A DNA stretch of 64,000 nucleotides, from contig CAVRHV010000002.1 of the NCBI GenBank assembly GCA_963721075.1, positions 1 through 64,000 of the forward strand, in the 5' to 3' direction. Both the position numbers and the translations under genes were made by a program. The stretch is from DATFVA01 sp963721075. Lineage in GTDB: Bacteria; Bacteroidota; Ignavibacteria; Ignavibacteriales; Ignavibacteriaceae. Positions 52,669 to 61,798 of the stretch are shown here, piece after piece. The notes under the pieces were generated by a model. That model did not search any database. It had not been told where the DNA came from and saw nothing but the letters and a program-made list of their open reading frames with translations. How positions within the stretch are numbered: position 1 is the first letter of the stretch; each line of letters opens with the position of its first letter.

Positions 52669-54849
52669 ATGGCCAAACTGGAACCGAAATACCAGAAAAT
52701 GCTTGATGATCTGCTGGCGGTGTGTCATAAAAACCTTCAGGTTGTAGACGATGCATTAATAAAGAAGAGCTTTGAGTTTTCTCTCGAAGCACACAAGCAT
52801 GATCTGCGTGCTTCCGGTGAGCCATATTTTTCGCATCCTTATCAGGTGGCATTAATCGTTGCACAGGAACTGCCTCTTGATGATATTACCATAGCAAGCA
52901 CCCTGCTCCACGATGTAGTGGAAGATACTGAACTCAATCTCGATCTTCTCTCGAAAGAATTTGGAAAAGAAGTTGCGGAGATCGTTGACGGAGTTACAAA
53001 AATCAGCGGAATATTCAAAGGGCAGGAGATCACCGTAGCAGAAAACTACAGGAAACTGCTTCTTTCGATGGTTAAGGATGTAAGAGTGATATTGGTGAAG
53101 TTTGCAGACAGACTTCACAATATGAGAACCCTTGAGTATGTTAATCCCGATAAACAAAGAAGAATTGCCCAGGAAACACTCGAGATATATGCTCCCTTCG
53201 CACACAGATTCGGTCTTGGAAGAGTTAAGTGGGAGCTTGAGGATCTGTCATTCAAATACCTTAACAGGGAAGCATACGAAGAACTTGTTGATAAAGTAAA
53301 AAATAAAAGAAAAGAACGCGAAAGCTATATTAAGAAATTCAGTGAGCCGATTCTCGAGAAACTGGATGAATATAAGTTCAAATATGAAGTAAGCGGCAGA
53401 CCGAAGCATCTTTATTCAATATACCGGAAAATGGTACGCCGCAACAAACCTTTCGAAGAAATTTACGATCTCTTTGCCATCAGGATCATACTGGATACCG
53501 AAAATACGAATGAGTGCTACACAACTCTGGGTATTGTAAACCAGATATATCTGCCCGTACCCGACAGGTTTAAGGATTATATCTCGATACCCAAAACCAA
53601 TAATTATCAGTCGATACATACAACAGTAGTTGGACCTGAAGGAAGACTGGTTGAGGTACAGATCAGGACGACCAAGATGCACGAAGTAGCTGAAAAAGGT
53701 GTGGCAGCACACTGGCGCTACAAGGAGAATAAATCTGCCAGCGATAAGGATCTTGAAAACTGGGTTAACTGGATCAGGGATATTTTTGAGAATGCCTCAC
53801 GGGATGAAGCCAGAAAAGATTTACTTGAGAGCTTCAAGTTAAATCTTTACCAGGATGAGATTTACGTCTTCACACCCAAAGGCGATCTCAGGAGACTCCC
53901 GATCCACTCAACGCCGGTTGACTTTGCCTTCGAAATTCACTCAAAAGTAGGCTTCCACTGCATCGGAGCAAAGGTAAACGGAAGGATCGTACCGCTCGAT
54001 ACCATTCTGCACAGCGGAGATCAGGTAGAGATAATTACCTCAAAGAATCAGCATCCCAATAAAAACTGGATAAAATTTGTTGTTACGCATAAAGCAAAAT
54101 CTTCGGTTAGAAAGTGGATCAATAAGGAAGAAGAAGATATAGTTAAAGGCGGAAAAGAGATATGGGAGAAGAAGATTAAAAAGATGAAACTTGCATTCAC
54201 TCCTGATGATCTTGCAAAGCTTACGTCCGACCTGAAATTTGAAAATACCAGGAACTTTTTTAAATCCATTGCCCAGGGAAAAGTTAACCTTGATGAGGTT
54301 TTAACTGCTACCAGGAAAAAGGAGGAGAAGAAAGAGACTGCTCCCGCTGCATCAATGGAATTTGAAGATTTTGCTAATGTGGCACGAGGTGATATAGGCG
54401 GAGTGCTGGTTGAGGGTAAGAAAACCAGAATTCTTTACTCGTACGCAAAGTGCTGCAATCCCATTCCCGGTGATCCCGTTATAGGTTATATCACAGTAGG
54501 AGAGGGGATAAAAATTCACAGAAAAACCTGTCCTAATCTGATCCGTATTTCAGAAAATGATCCCAGCAAGCTGATCCCGGTACAGTGGCCGGAGGGAGAG
54601 GGCAACCTTTTTGTGGCAGGACTTACAGTGATGGGAGAGGATTCACCCGGACTTCTGAATGATATTTCACATGCTATCGTTGCATATCAGAATACAAATA
54701 TCAAATCGATCAACATTAACACTAACGATTCAACTTTTGAAGGGAATGTGACCCTTTATGTACATAACCTGGACCATCTCTCCCGTATTATAGAAAGATT
54801 AAAAAAACTGAAGGGAATTTACTCGGTTGAACGTTTTGAAAGCGCCTGA
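52669..54849 (+). CDS. rel: Bifunctional (p)ppGpp synthetase/hydrolase
   Basis: RelA/SpoT-family stringent-response enzyme of 726 residues. HD hydrolase domain (HPYQVALIVAQ, LLHDVVEDTE), synthetase domain (PKHLYSIYRKM, DRFKDYISIPKTNNYQSIHTT, VEVQIRTTKMHE), TGS domain (VFTPKGDLRRLP), a conserved Cys pair (KCCNPIPGDPVIGY) and an ACT domain at the C-terminus. Both active sites look complete, so it probably makes and degrades (p)ppGpp and is the sole long RSH of the organism. ruvX overlaps its stop. Confidence 0.96.
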   Translation: MAKLEPKYQKMLDDLLAVCHKNLQVVDDALIKKSFEFSLEAHKHDLRASGEPYFSHPYQVALIVAQELPLDDITIASTLLHDVVEDTELNLDLLSKEFGKEVAEIVDGVTKISGIFKGQEITVAENYRKLLLSMVKDVRVILVKFADRLHNMRTLEYVNPDKQRRIAQETLEIYAPFAHRFGLGRVKWELEDLSFKYLNREAYEELVDKVKNKRKERESYIKKFSEPILEKLDEYKFKYEVSGRPKHLYSIYRKMVRRNKPFEEIYDLFAIRIILDTENTNECYTTLGIVNQIYLPVPDRFKDYISIPKTNNYQSIHTTVVGPEGRLVEVQIRTTKMHEVAEKGVAAHWRYKENKSASDKDLENWVNWIRDIFENASRDEARKDLLESFKLNLYQDEIYVFTPKGDLRRLPIHSTPVDFAFEIHSKVGFHCIGAKVNGRIVPLDTILHSGDQVEIITSKNQHPNKNWIKFVVTHKAKSSVRKWINKEEEDIVKGGKEIWEKKIKKMKLAFTPDDLAKLTSDLKFENTRNFFKSIAQGKVNLDEVLTATRKKEEKKETAPAASMEFEDFANVARGDIGGVLVEGKKTRILYSYAKCCNPIPGDPVIGYITVGEGIKIHRKTCPNLIRISENDPSKLIPVQWPEGEGNLFVAGLTVMGEDSPGLLNDISHAIVAYQNTNIKSININTNDSTFEGNVTLYVHNLDHLSRIIERLKKLKGIYSVERFESA

Positions 54850-55286
54850 TGCCGGATAATTATATTAATGAGCCGGCCAGGATACTGGGTATAGATTACG
54901 GACTGAAAAGGACGGGTCTTGCTTTAAGTGATCCTTTGAAGATATTTGCCTATCCCTTCAAAACTCTGATCAACGATAAAAATTTCTGGAATGAGCTTAA
55001 GAAGGTGATGGAAGAAAAAAACATTGAAAAGATAATTCTCGGTTTTCCCCTTAATGAAGGAGGAAGTAAATCCCATATAACCGACCAGGTCAAAAAATTT
55101 GCAAAAGAACTCGGTAGTAAATTCAAAAGAGAGATTATTTTATGGGATGAAAGGTATACGTCCGTTATGGCCCGGGAGAAAATACTTGAGTCAGTTACGA
55201 AAAAATCAAAGCGCAGAGATAAAGGACTTTTAGATCAGAATTCGGCGGCCATAATTCTCCAGGAATACCTGAACAGTTTAAATTGA
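54849..55286 (+). CDS. ruvX: Putative Holliday-junction resolvase / pre-16S rRNA nuclease RuvX (YqgF)
   Basis: RNase-H-fold nuclease of 145 residues. Motifs GIDYGLKRTGLALSD, LGFPLNEGG, DERYTSVMA and DQNSAAIILQEYL carry the catalytic acids. The family matures the 5' end of 16S rRNA. It starts in the overlap TGATG with rel. It is followed about 60 bases later by shell-protein genes with their own ribosome binding site. Confidence 0.94.
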   Translation: MPDNYINEPARILGIDYGLKRTGLALSDPLKIFAYPFKTLINDKNFWNELKKVMEEKNIEKIILGFPLNEGGSKSHITDQVKKFAKELGSKFKREIILWDERYTSVMAREKILESVTKKSKRRDKGLLDQNSAAIILQEYLNSLN

Positions 55287-55345
55287 CATTTATTTACTGA
55301 TAAGCTATTTTCGAACATCATAAATTCAATAATGGGAGCACGTTT

Positions 55346-55624
55346 ATGTCACTTGACGCACTCGGAATGATAGAAACCAAGGGGCTGGTCGGCGCCGTTG
55401 AAGCTGCCGATGCAATGGTTAAAGCCGCTAAAGTTGAACTACTGGGAAAAGAAACCATCGGAGGCGGTTATGTAACCGTTATGGTCCGGGGAGATGTTGG
55501 TGCGGTAAAAGCTGCAACAGATGCCGGTGCCGCGGCTGCACAGAGAGTTGGTGAATTGGTATCAGTTCACGTCATTCCGCGCCCCCATACTGAAGTCGAA
55601 GCAATTCTGCCCAAAAGAAAGTAA
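55346..55624 (+). CDS. Bacterial microcompartment shell protein, BMC-H (PduA/EutM-like)
   Basis: A single BMC domain of 92 residues, normal for a hexamer-forming shell protein. Family motifs: ALGMIETKGLVGAVEAADAM, GDVGAVKAATDAG and VSVHVIPRPHTEVEAILP. The pore loop is TIGGGYV, glycine-rich like those of small-substrate pores. It precedes a second BMC-domain gene by three bases. No cargo enzyme, pentamer (EutN/CcmL-type) or encapsulation peptide is visible in the window. Confidence 0.96.
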   Translation: MSLDALGMIETKGLVGAVEAADAMVKAAKVELLGKETIGGGYVTVMVRGDVGAVKAATDAGAAAAQRVGELVSVHVIPRPHTEVEAILPKRK

Positions 55625-55627
55625 CAT

Positions 55628-56590
55628 ATGCCAAAAGCATTGGGTTTGGTAGAAACCCGCGGCCTCGTTGCAGCCATCGAAGCTGCTGACGCCATGGTTA
55701 AGGCTTCAAACGTTACCCTGATCGGTAAGGAGGTAACCCGCCCTGCACTGATTACAATTAAGATTGTCGGAGATGTTGCAGCAGTTAAGGCCTCGGTTGA
55801 TGCCGGAGCAGCAGCAGCAGCCAGGGTTGGTGAGCTTGTTTCTATCCACGTTATTCCACAGCCCGATTCGCAGATGACAGCACTTTTCCCCGAAATAGAT
55901 GATAACTATGAGCCGGGAGGGGGCAGGAAAACCGGACCAGGCAGAAAGAAAGAAACTAAGCCAGCCGGCGATGCGAAGGATTCTGTGGTAGATATTTCTG
56001 CAGGCAGAAAAGAACCGGGACGAGGTAAATCATCTGAAGATAAATCAGTAGAGACAGCCGTTACCGCGAAAAGCTCTTCAGCAGGAACACCCGAGGTAAT
56101 TGATAAAACTGCTAAATCAGTAAAGGAAGATGTAATTCCTCCGGAAGAAAGCGGTGAATCTCACAGCAGAACAGAGGATTCAGTCAATAAGGTCTCTGCA
56201 GACAAACCTGCATCAGGAAAGGCTCCCAAATCAAAATCAGTCAAATCGCGGACATCGAAACCCGAAAAAGAATCAGCAGGTGAGGATCTGTTTTCAGTGA
56301 AAACGGATCATCTTGAAAAACTAAGAAGAGAAGCCCTTGGTATTAAGGAGTCGAAAGCTGAACCTAAACCGAAAAAAAGTACAGCTAAAAAGGCAGGGAA
56401 ATCAGCTGGTGAGCAGACTACCGGAGCAGACCAGGTGCCGGCTGAGATGTCGATGGAAGAACTTGAAAAACTTAATGTTCATAATTTAAGAAAAGCAGCG
56501 CGTGCAATGGAAGGCTTCCCGATACAGGGCAGAGAGATCTCACATGCTAACAGAAGAGAACTGCTGGATTTATTCAAAAAAATAATTTAG
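55628..56590 (+). CDS. BMC-domain shell protein with long linker and SAP/Rho-N-like tail
   Basis: 320 residues. Residues 1-90 are a BMC domain (ALGLVETRGLVAAIEAADAM, GDVAAVKASVDAG, VSIHVIPQPDSQMTALFP) with a different pore loop (VTRPALIT, no glycines). Residues about 95-270 are a low-complexity Lys/Ser/Glu/Pro linker. The last 45 residues (EELEKLNVHNLRKAARAM, then ANRRELLDLFKKI) look like a SAP or Rho-N-terminal motif, which bind nucleic acid or proteins. EutK and PduK are known shell proteins with C-terminal additions, but not of this type as far as I recall. A terminator follows 30 bases on. Confidence 0.9.
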   Translation: MPKALGLVETRGLVAAIEAADAMVKASNVTLIGKEVTRPALITIKIVGDVAAVKASVDAGAAAAARVGELVSIHVIPQPDSQMTALFPEIDDNYEPGGGRKTGPGRKKETKPAGDAKDSVVDISAGRKEPGRGKSSEDKSVETAVTAKSSSAGTPEVIDKTAKSVKEDVIPPEESGESHSRTEDSVNKVSADKPASGKAPKSKSVKSRTSKPEKESAGEDLFSVKTDHLEKLRREALGIKESKAEPKPKKSTAKKAGKSAGEQTTGADQVPAEMSMEELEKLNVHNLRKAARAMEGFPIQGREISHANRRELLDLFKKII

Positions 56591-56614
56591 AGTCTGTGCC
56601 GATATTTATCTAGA

Positions 56615-56643
56615 AGAACTCCGCTTCACTGTGGAGTTTTTTT
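56615..56643 (+). terminator. Intrinsic terminator after the shell-protein pair
   Basis: AACTCCGC (56617-56624) pairs with GTGGAGTT (56631-56638) in an 8-bp stem with a six-base loop, and a run of seven T (56637-56643) follows. Well-formed rho-independent terminator closing the BMC transcript. Confidence 0.85.
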
Positions 56644-56658
56644 ATTTATATTTAAGAG

Positions 56659-57570
56659 ATGAAAAAAAATCTACACATAGTTGTCGTTTCAATAATTTTC
56701 TCAATAATCCTTTGGATTTCTATTTCGCTGTCAAATGATTACTATGCTACGGTTAATGTTCCCATAAAGCTGGTGAACTTTCCCACCGGTTATTCTACCG
56801 CAACAAGGATACCTGATGATATTTCCGTTAAACTAAAAGGACAGGGCTGGAAGCTTCTTGGCGTAAACCTGACTACAAAATCTGACTATAACATTTCAGT
56901 AGAAGACAGCGGCAGAGTATATGTTAACCTTTATAATTATCTCGGCGAAAATCAGTGGCTTTCATCCGACGTCGAAGTAATAGATATTACCCCCGATACT
57001 CTTTCTTTTTATGTAGAAAAAGATTATATGAAAAGTGTAGCCGTTTTGCCCGACCTTGATTTACATTATAAAGCCGGGTATGGACTGGCAACTCCCATAA
57101 AGGTAACCCCCGACTCCACAACACTCTACGGTCCCAGAAGCGTGGTGAGGAATCTTGACTTTGTTTATACAAAACGAAAAACTTTCGATAAACTTGATGA
57201 TGTTCTCAGGGGGCAGGTTCAGCTGGAGGATCTGCCGGGAGTGATTTATAAGGACCGGGAGGTTTCGGTATATCTGAATGTACAGAAAATAGTTGATAAA
57301 AATTTTGATGATATAGATGTTAAAGTAATTGATCTGCCGTCAGACAGAGAGGTCGTTCTGCTGCCGAATAAGATCTCCGTTGGATTAAGAGCGGGTATTG
57401 AACTGCTTGGGAAGATGGATAACAGCAGGATAAAAGCTTATGTTAATTACAGGGACATTGTTCTTGATACACTGGGAAGTATAGTGCCTAAAATTGCTAT
57501 TCCTGAAAACACCTCACTTGAATATATAAAGCCGGAAAGATTAAGATATATCATCAAGAAATTTAATTGA
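56659..57570 (+). CDS. YbbR-like domain protein (CdaR-type)
   Basis: A 303-residue protein with one N-terminal membrane helix (IVVVSIIFSIILWISISL) and a series of YbbR domains outside the membrane (VNVPIKLVNFPTGYS, PDDISVKLKGQGWKLL, PDTLSFYVEKDY, PLDITLYGPRSVV-like PDSTTLYGPRSVV). In Firmicutes CdaR controls the diadenylate cyclase CdaA; here no cdaA is next to it. In Bacteroidota-type genomes this gene sits often by tmk, as it does here. Confidence 0.84.
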   Translation: MKKNLHIVVVSIIFSIILWISISLSNDYYATVNVPIKLVNFPTGYSTATRIPDDISVKLKGQGWKLLGVNLTTKSDYNISVEDSGRVYVNLYNYLGENQWLSSDVEVIDITPDTLSFYVEKDYMKSVAVLPDLDLHYKAGYGLATPIKVTPDSTTLYGPRSVVRNLDFVYTKRKTFDKLDDVLRGQVQLEDLPGVIYKDREVSVYLNVQKIVDKNFDDIDVKVIDLPSDREVVLLPNKISVGLRAGIELLGKMDNSRIKAYVNYRDIVLDTLGSIVPKIAIPENTSLEYIKPERLRYIIKKFN

Positions 57571-57588
57571 ATTTGGAGACTCTCCTTT

Positions 57589-58216
57589 ATGTTTATAACC
57601 TTTGAAGGAATCGATTTCTGCGGAAAATCCACCCAGGTTGAACTACTTAAAGATCATTTTATTAAACAGAATAAGAAGGTCGAAATTATTCGTGAACCGG
57701 GAGGAACCGAAATTTCCGAGTTAGTCAGATCAATCCTGCTTGATAAGAAAAATTACCATATGGTAATGGAAACCGAGATATTTCTGTTCTCGGCTGCACG
57801 TGCTCAGCTTGTTAGGGAAAAAATTAGACCTTATCTTAATCAGGGAATCTATGTAATTTCGGATCGATTCCACGATTCAACAACTGCTTACCAGGGCTTC
57901 GGCCGCGGAATAGATATTGAATCGGTAAATCATATAAACAGCCTGGCAATCGGCGAAACCGTGCCCGATCTCACTTTTTTCATCGATATTACTGTTGAGG
58001 AGGCCGAAAGAAGAAAGAAAATGATGCCTGAACTTTGATCCCGACAGGATTGAAGTTTCAGACGCTTCTTTTTACGAGAGAGTTAGAGCAGGCTATCTTT
58101 TTATTGCAGATCAGAACAGCAGAATGAAAGTAATAAATGGGATGAAAACCATTGAAGAGATTTATAATAACATTCTTGAAGAAATAAATTCTTTAGAGAA
58201 GAAGGAGTTCAGATAA
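57589..58216 (+). CDS. tmk: Thymidylate kinase (frameshifted)
   Basis: Phosphorylates dTMP to dTDP. The P-loop is FEGIDFCGKSTQ, DRF-type motif DRFHDSTTAYQGFGRG, and the lid region RRKKMM. The frame breaks after MMPEL; the rest (DPDRIEVSDASFYERVRAGY, then IADQNSRMKVING) continues in the next frame. Dropping one T at 58034-58036 gives an unbroken protein of 208 residues, the normal length. tmk is essential, so a real knock-out is unlikely and a sequencing error is the simplest reading. The next gene starts one base after the stop. Confidence 0.9.
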
Positions 58217-58217
58217 T

Positions 58218-59870
58218 ATGAAATTGAAGAACTGGAAATCATATCTGACAGGGATAGTAATAATATTATTGTTTTCGGGATTCTTCCCGGGCCAGGATGA
58301 TGTATACTTCCAGATTTCCAAGAACATTGATCTTTTTGGAAAGGTTTATAAGGAGATTTCCCTTAATTATGTAGATAATATTAATCCCGAACAGTTTATG
58401 CGGGCCGGCATTGAGGGGATGCTTAACACACTCGACCCTTATACAATTTTTATAGACGGCGATAAGAAAGATGAGATCGATCTGATCACGAACGGTAAAT
58501 ACGGCGGAGTCGGGATATCTATAGGAGTAAGAGGCAGTGCAGTTACGGTAGTTGAAGTGCTTGACGGATATTCGGCTCAGCGGCAGGGAATCAGGATAGG
58601 CGATGAAATTATCGCCGCCGATAGTGTAAAGATCACTCCGGAAAATATTGATGAAGTTTCACAGCTTGTGAAAGGTGAACCTGGAACAGCAGTACATCTT
58701 AAAATAGTGAGGAATGAAGAGCAGGATACGATCAACTTTAATCTTATAAGGGAGGAAGTCATGGTAAAGAACCTGACCTACTATGGTTTCGTGCCCGAAA
58801 ACAGCAATAATGTTTATTTAAAGCTGTCAAGCTTCAGCCGGTCGGCTGCTTCTGAAGTCCTTGATGCCCTGAAGGAACTGAAAGCACAGAAAGAGATTAA
58901 ATCGATTGTGTTAGATCTGCGTGGCAATCCGGGCGGACTCCTTGATGTGGCCGCTGATATATGCGACAAGTTCCTTCCTAAAGGCGATCTTATTGTAACC
59001 ACAAAGGGAAGAGACGAAACAAATGTGAATCATTATTATGCCGACCAGGAGCCGTTTGTCGGCGATGCAAAGCTTGTGGTTCTGATAAATCAGGGTTCAG
59101 CCTCAGCTTCGGAGATCGTTGCCGGAGCAATGCAGGATCATGACAGGGGAGTAATAATCGGAACAAAATCTTACGGCAAGGGCTTAGTGCAGACGATTAC
59201 TCCTTTAAGTTATAATTCTTCATTAAAGATTACCACCGCGAAGTATTATACACCCAGCGGCAGATGTATTCAAAAAATTAACTATGCTGAAAACAACAAA
59301 GTAATATCCGATGCTGATTCAATACTTGACAGCAAATATCTGACTGATAATAAACGTCCTGTTTACGGTGCGGGCGGCATCACTCCCGACTCAACTGTTG
59401 AATACAAAATTGAAGGCGGGATAACACAGGACCTTCTTGCGAAAGGCATCTTCTTTAAATTTGCTGATCATTATTATTACAGACATCCGGATGAAAGTTT
59501 CAGCTCAATTAAAGATGAAAAGTTATTTTCTGATTTTGAGAAGTATTTAAAGAACGAAAACTTTGAATACAGCTCTGATGCGGAAAAGGCCGTTGATAAG
59601 CTCATTGCAGATGCTGATAAGAAAAAACTTGAGTCATCTATACGTGCGGAGCTTATGCAACTTAAGGAACAATTTGGTCAGATAGACGGGAGTGAATTTA
59701 AAATCTATAAAACGGAAATACTTAAGGAACTGAAATCTGAACTTGCCTCGAGGTACCTTGGTTCCGAGGGAAGGGTTAAGGAAGCACTTGATAATGATCC
59801 GCAGTTTCAGACGGCACTCTCTGTTCTATCAAGTGATAAAGAATACAATAAACTTTTGAATTATCATTAA
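58218..59870 (+). CDS. ctpA: S41-family C-terminal processing protease
   Basis: A 550-residue exported serine protease: N-terminal signal (VIILLFSGFFPGQ), PDZ domain (about 90-170, GVGISIGVRGSAVTVVEVLDG), and catalytic domain with GSASASEIVAGAMQD holding the Ser and TKSYGKGLVQT the Lys. The C-terminal part (about 385-550) is a long helical extension. Such enzymes trim C-termini in the periplasm. It lies directly after tmk. Partner or target unknown. Confidence 0.93.
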   Translation: MKLKNWKSYLTGIVIILLFSGFFPGQDDVYFQISKNIDLFGKVYKEISLNYVDNINPEQFMRAGIEGMLNTLDPYTIFIDGDKKDEIDLITNGKYGGVGISIGVRGSAVTVVEVLDGYSAQRQGIRIGDEIIAADSVKITPENIDEVSQLVKGEPGTAVHLKIVRNEEQDTINFNLIREEVMVKNLTYYGFVPENSNNVYLKLSSFSRSAASEVLDALKELKAQKEIKSIVLDLRGNPGGLLDVAADICDKFLPKGDLIVTTKGRDETNVNHYYADQEPFVGDAKLVVLINQGSASASEIVAGAMQDHDRGVIIGTKSYGKGLVQTITPLSYNSSLKITTAKYYTPSGRCIQKINYAENNKVISDADSILDSKYLTDNKRPVYGAGGITPDSTVEYKIEGGITQDLLAKGIFFKFADHYYYRHPDESFSSIKDEKLFSDFEKYLKNENFEYSSDAEKAVDKLIADADKKKLESSIRAELMQLKEQFGQIDGSEFKIYKTEILKELKSELASRYLGSEGRVKEALDNDPQFQTALSVLSSDKEYNKLLNYH

Positions 59871-59940
59871 AAAATATCATATTTTAATGCATATGTTAGA
59901 GGGGAGTTATAATGCTTCCCGTGTACAGATATTTTAAGTT

Positions 59941-60249
59941 ATGGATTTGTCAATAAGAAAAATGAAATCCTTCAGGGTCATTCAGAGGAAAAATCCTGTA
60001 TTCGAAAAGTGTCCTTCATGTTCTGCTACCGGGACAATTTACAGATCGCATTCGAGAAACCTGAGAGAGAAACTGGTGAAGAGGATATCATTTTTGAAAT
60101 TGTACAGGTGTAAACAGTGCGGATGGAGGGGGTATCGTTCTACTGCAGCAGTGACCGTTAAGTCAGTTCAAACATTACTTATATATATTGGTGTGGCGAT
60201 TATTATCGCCCTGGTTGTAAGAATGATTCTGAGTCGTATTGCATCCTGA
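59941..60249 (+). CDS. Zinc-ribbon membrane protein of unknown function
   Basis: A 102-residue protein with a four-Cys zinc ribbon (EKCPSCSATG and RCKQCGWRGY, about 33 residues apart) and a C-terminal membrane helix (TLLIYIGVAIIIALVVRMIL). No enzymatic motif is seen, and I do not recognise the family. It is alone between the protease and glcD; a weak AGAGGGGAG lies about 40 bases upstream of the ATG. Confidence 0.72.
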   Translation: MDLSIRKMKSFRVIQRKNPVFEKCPSCSATGTIYRSHSRNLREKLVKRISFLKLYRCKQCGWRGYRSTAAVTVKSVQTLLIYIGVAIIIALVVRMILSRIAS

Positions 60250-60372
60250 TGCGTGTATGGCCGGATACCGGCTTGAAATTCTGATCTTTAAGAAGCATCA
60301 TTTTATACCGTGTGTTTGCCTGTCGTAAAAGTACCATTGCAGTAAAAAATCTAATGTGAAATGAAATAGCTA

Positions 60373-61797
60373 ATGGATCCTTCCGTAAAGCAGAAAATTA
60401 AAAGTATAGTCGGGAACATTAATTTCAGCGACACTCCCGAAGACAAGATCACCTACTCGTACGACGCTACCCCCCTTATAACTCAGTATCCGGAAGCAAT
60501 AGTTTTCCCCGAAAGCGAAGAACAAATATCCCGCATATTGGAACTCGCAAACAATGAGAGATTTGCGGTAGTGCCCAGAGGATCGGGAACAGGATTGAGC
60601 GGGGGAGCGATCCCGGTTGAGAATTCTGTTGTTGTAGTGATGACGAAATGGAACAGAATCCTGGAGATAGACACTGCCAACCTCACAGCCCTTGTTGAAC
60701 CCGGAGTGGTGACCGGAATGCTCCAGCGGGAGGTTGAAAAGTCGGGACTTTTTTATCCGCCGGATCCCGGCAGTGTAAATGTCTGCACTATTGGAGGCAA
60801 TGTTGCAAATAATGCCGGAGGGCTAAGAGGACTTAAGTACGGCGTTACAAAAAATTATGTGCTTGGCGTAGAAATGGTACTCCCAAACGGCCAACTTCTG
60901 AAAACAGGCGGTAAAAATATGAAGGATGTTGCCGGGTATAACCTGAGAGACTTTATTGTGGGCAGTGAAGGTACGCTTGGTATAATCACAAAGATCCTGC
61001 TTAAACTGATTCCAAAACCTACTTACTCAATCACTTTTCTTGCATACTTTGACAAGCTTGATGACGCAGCCCGTGCGGTAGCAGGAATTATATCGGCACA
61101 TATCACACCATCAATGATGGAGTTTCTCGATAAGACAACGATTAATTGTGTGGAGGATTATACTCATATAGGACTTCCAGTAAACAGCGAAGCGGTTTTG
61201 CTGATTGAGGTTGACGGCAGAGGCAGTGCTGTGCAGGATGACGCTGATTCAATCCAGGTAATCCTTAAGAAGAACAAATGCTCTTACCTGAAATCTGCGC
61301 GCGACGAGGTTGAAGCAGAGTCGTTAAAAACTGCCCGAAGAACGGCATTCAGTGCGCTTGCCAGAAAAAAGCCTACAACGATACTTGAAGATGCTACAGT
61401 GCCGCGCAGCGAACTGCCTGTTATGATTGAAAAAGTTAACGAAGCCGCCCGTAAATTTGATGTGGTATTTGGAAATTTCGGACACGCAGGAGACGGCAAT
61501 ATTCATCCTACCTGCCTTACTGACGAAAGAGATAAGAATGAAATTATCCGGGCTCATCGCGCATTCGAGTTTATTTTTAATGAAGCGGTTAAGCTGGGCG
61601 GAACAATAACAGGGGAACATGGCACCGGTTTAGCGAAAAAGCAATTCCTTGAGAGTGTGGCGGGGATACCAGGACTGGAAATGATGAAGAAAATTAAAGC
61701 CTCAATTGATGAAAACAATATTCTGAATCCGGGAAAAATATTCTCATTAAAACCTAAGTGCGAAGTTCTATTTCCGGCAGATAAAAAATTAACCTGA
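60373..61797 (+). CDS. glcD: FAD-linked glycolate/lactate oxidase subunit GlcD
   Basis: Oxidises an alpha-hydroxy acid such as glycolate or D-lactate. 474 residues with the PCMH FAD-binding domain (VVPRGSGTGLSGGAIPV, TIGGNVANNAGGLRGLKYG, VGSEGTLGIITKI) and a C-terminal FAD-oxidase domain (HAGDGNIHPT, GGTITGEHGTGLAKKQF, FDPNNILNPGKIF-like DENNILNPGKIF). The iron-sulfur subunit GlcF follows, so electrons pass from FAD to the respiratory chain. Substrate cannot be told from sequence alone. Confidence 0.92.
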   Translation: MDPSVKQKIKSIVGNINFSDTPEDKITYSYDATPLITQYPEAIVFPESEEQISRILELANNERFAVVPRGSGTGLSGGAIPVENSVVVVMTKWNRILEIDTANLTALVEPGVVTGMLQREVEKSGLFYPPDPGSVNVCTIGGNVANNAGGLRGLKYGVTKNYVLGVEMVLPNGQLLKTGGKNMKDVAGYNLRDFIVGSEGTLGIITKILLKLIPKPTYSITFLAYFDKLDDAARAVAGIISAHITPSMMEFLDKTTINCVEDYTHIGLPVNSEAVLLIEVDGRGSAVQDDADSIQVILKKNKCSYLKSARDEVEAESLKTARRTAFSALARKKPTTILEDATVPRSELPVMIEKVNEAARKFDVVFGNFGHAGDGNIHPTCLTDERDKNEIIRAHRAFEFIFNEAVKLGGTITGEHGTGLAKKQFLESVAGIPGLEMMKKIKASIDENNILNPGKIFSLKPKCEVLFPADKKLT

Positions 61798-61798
61798 A

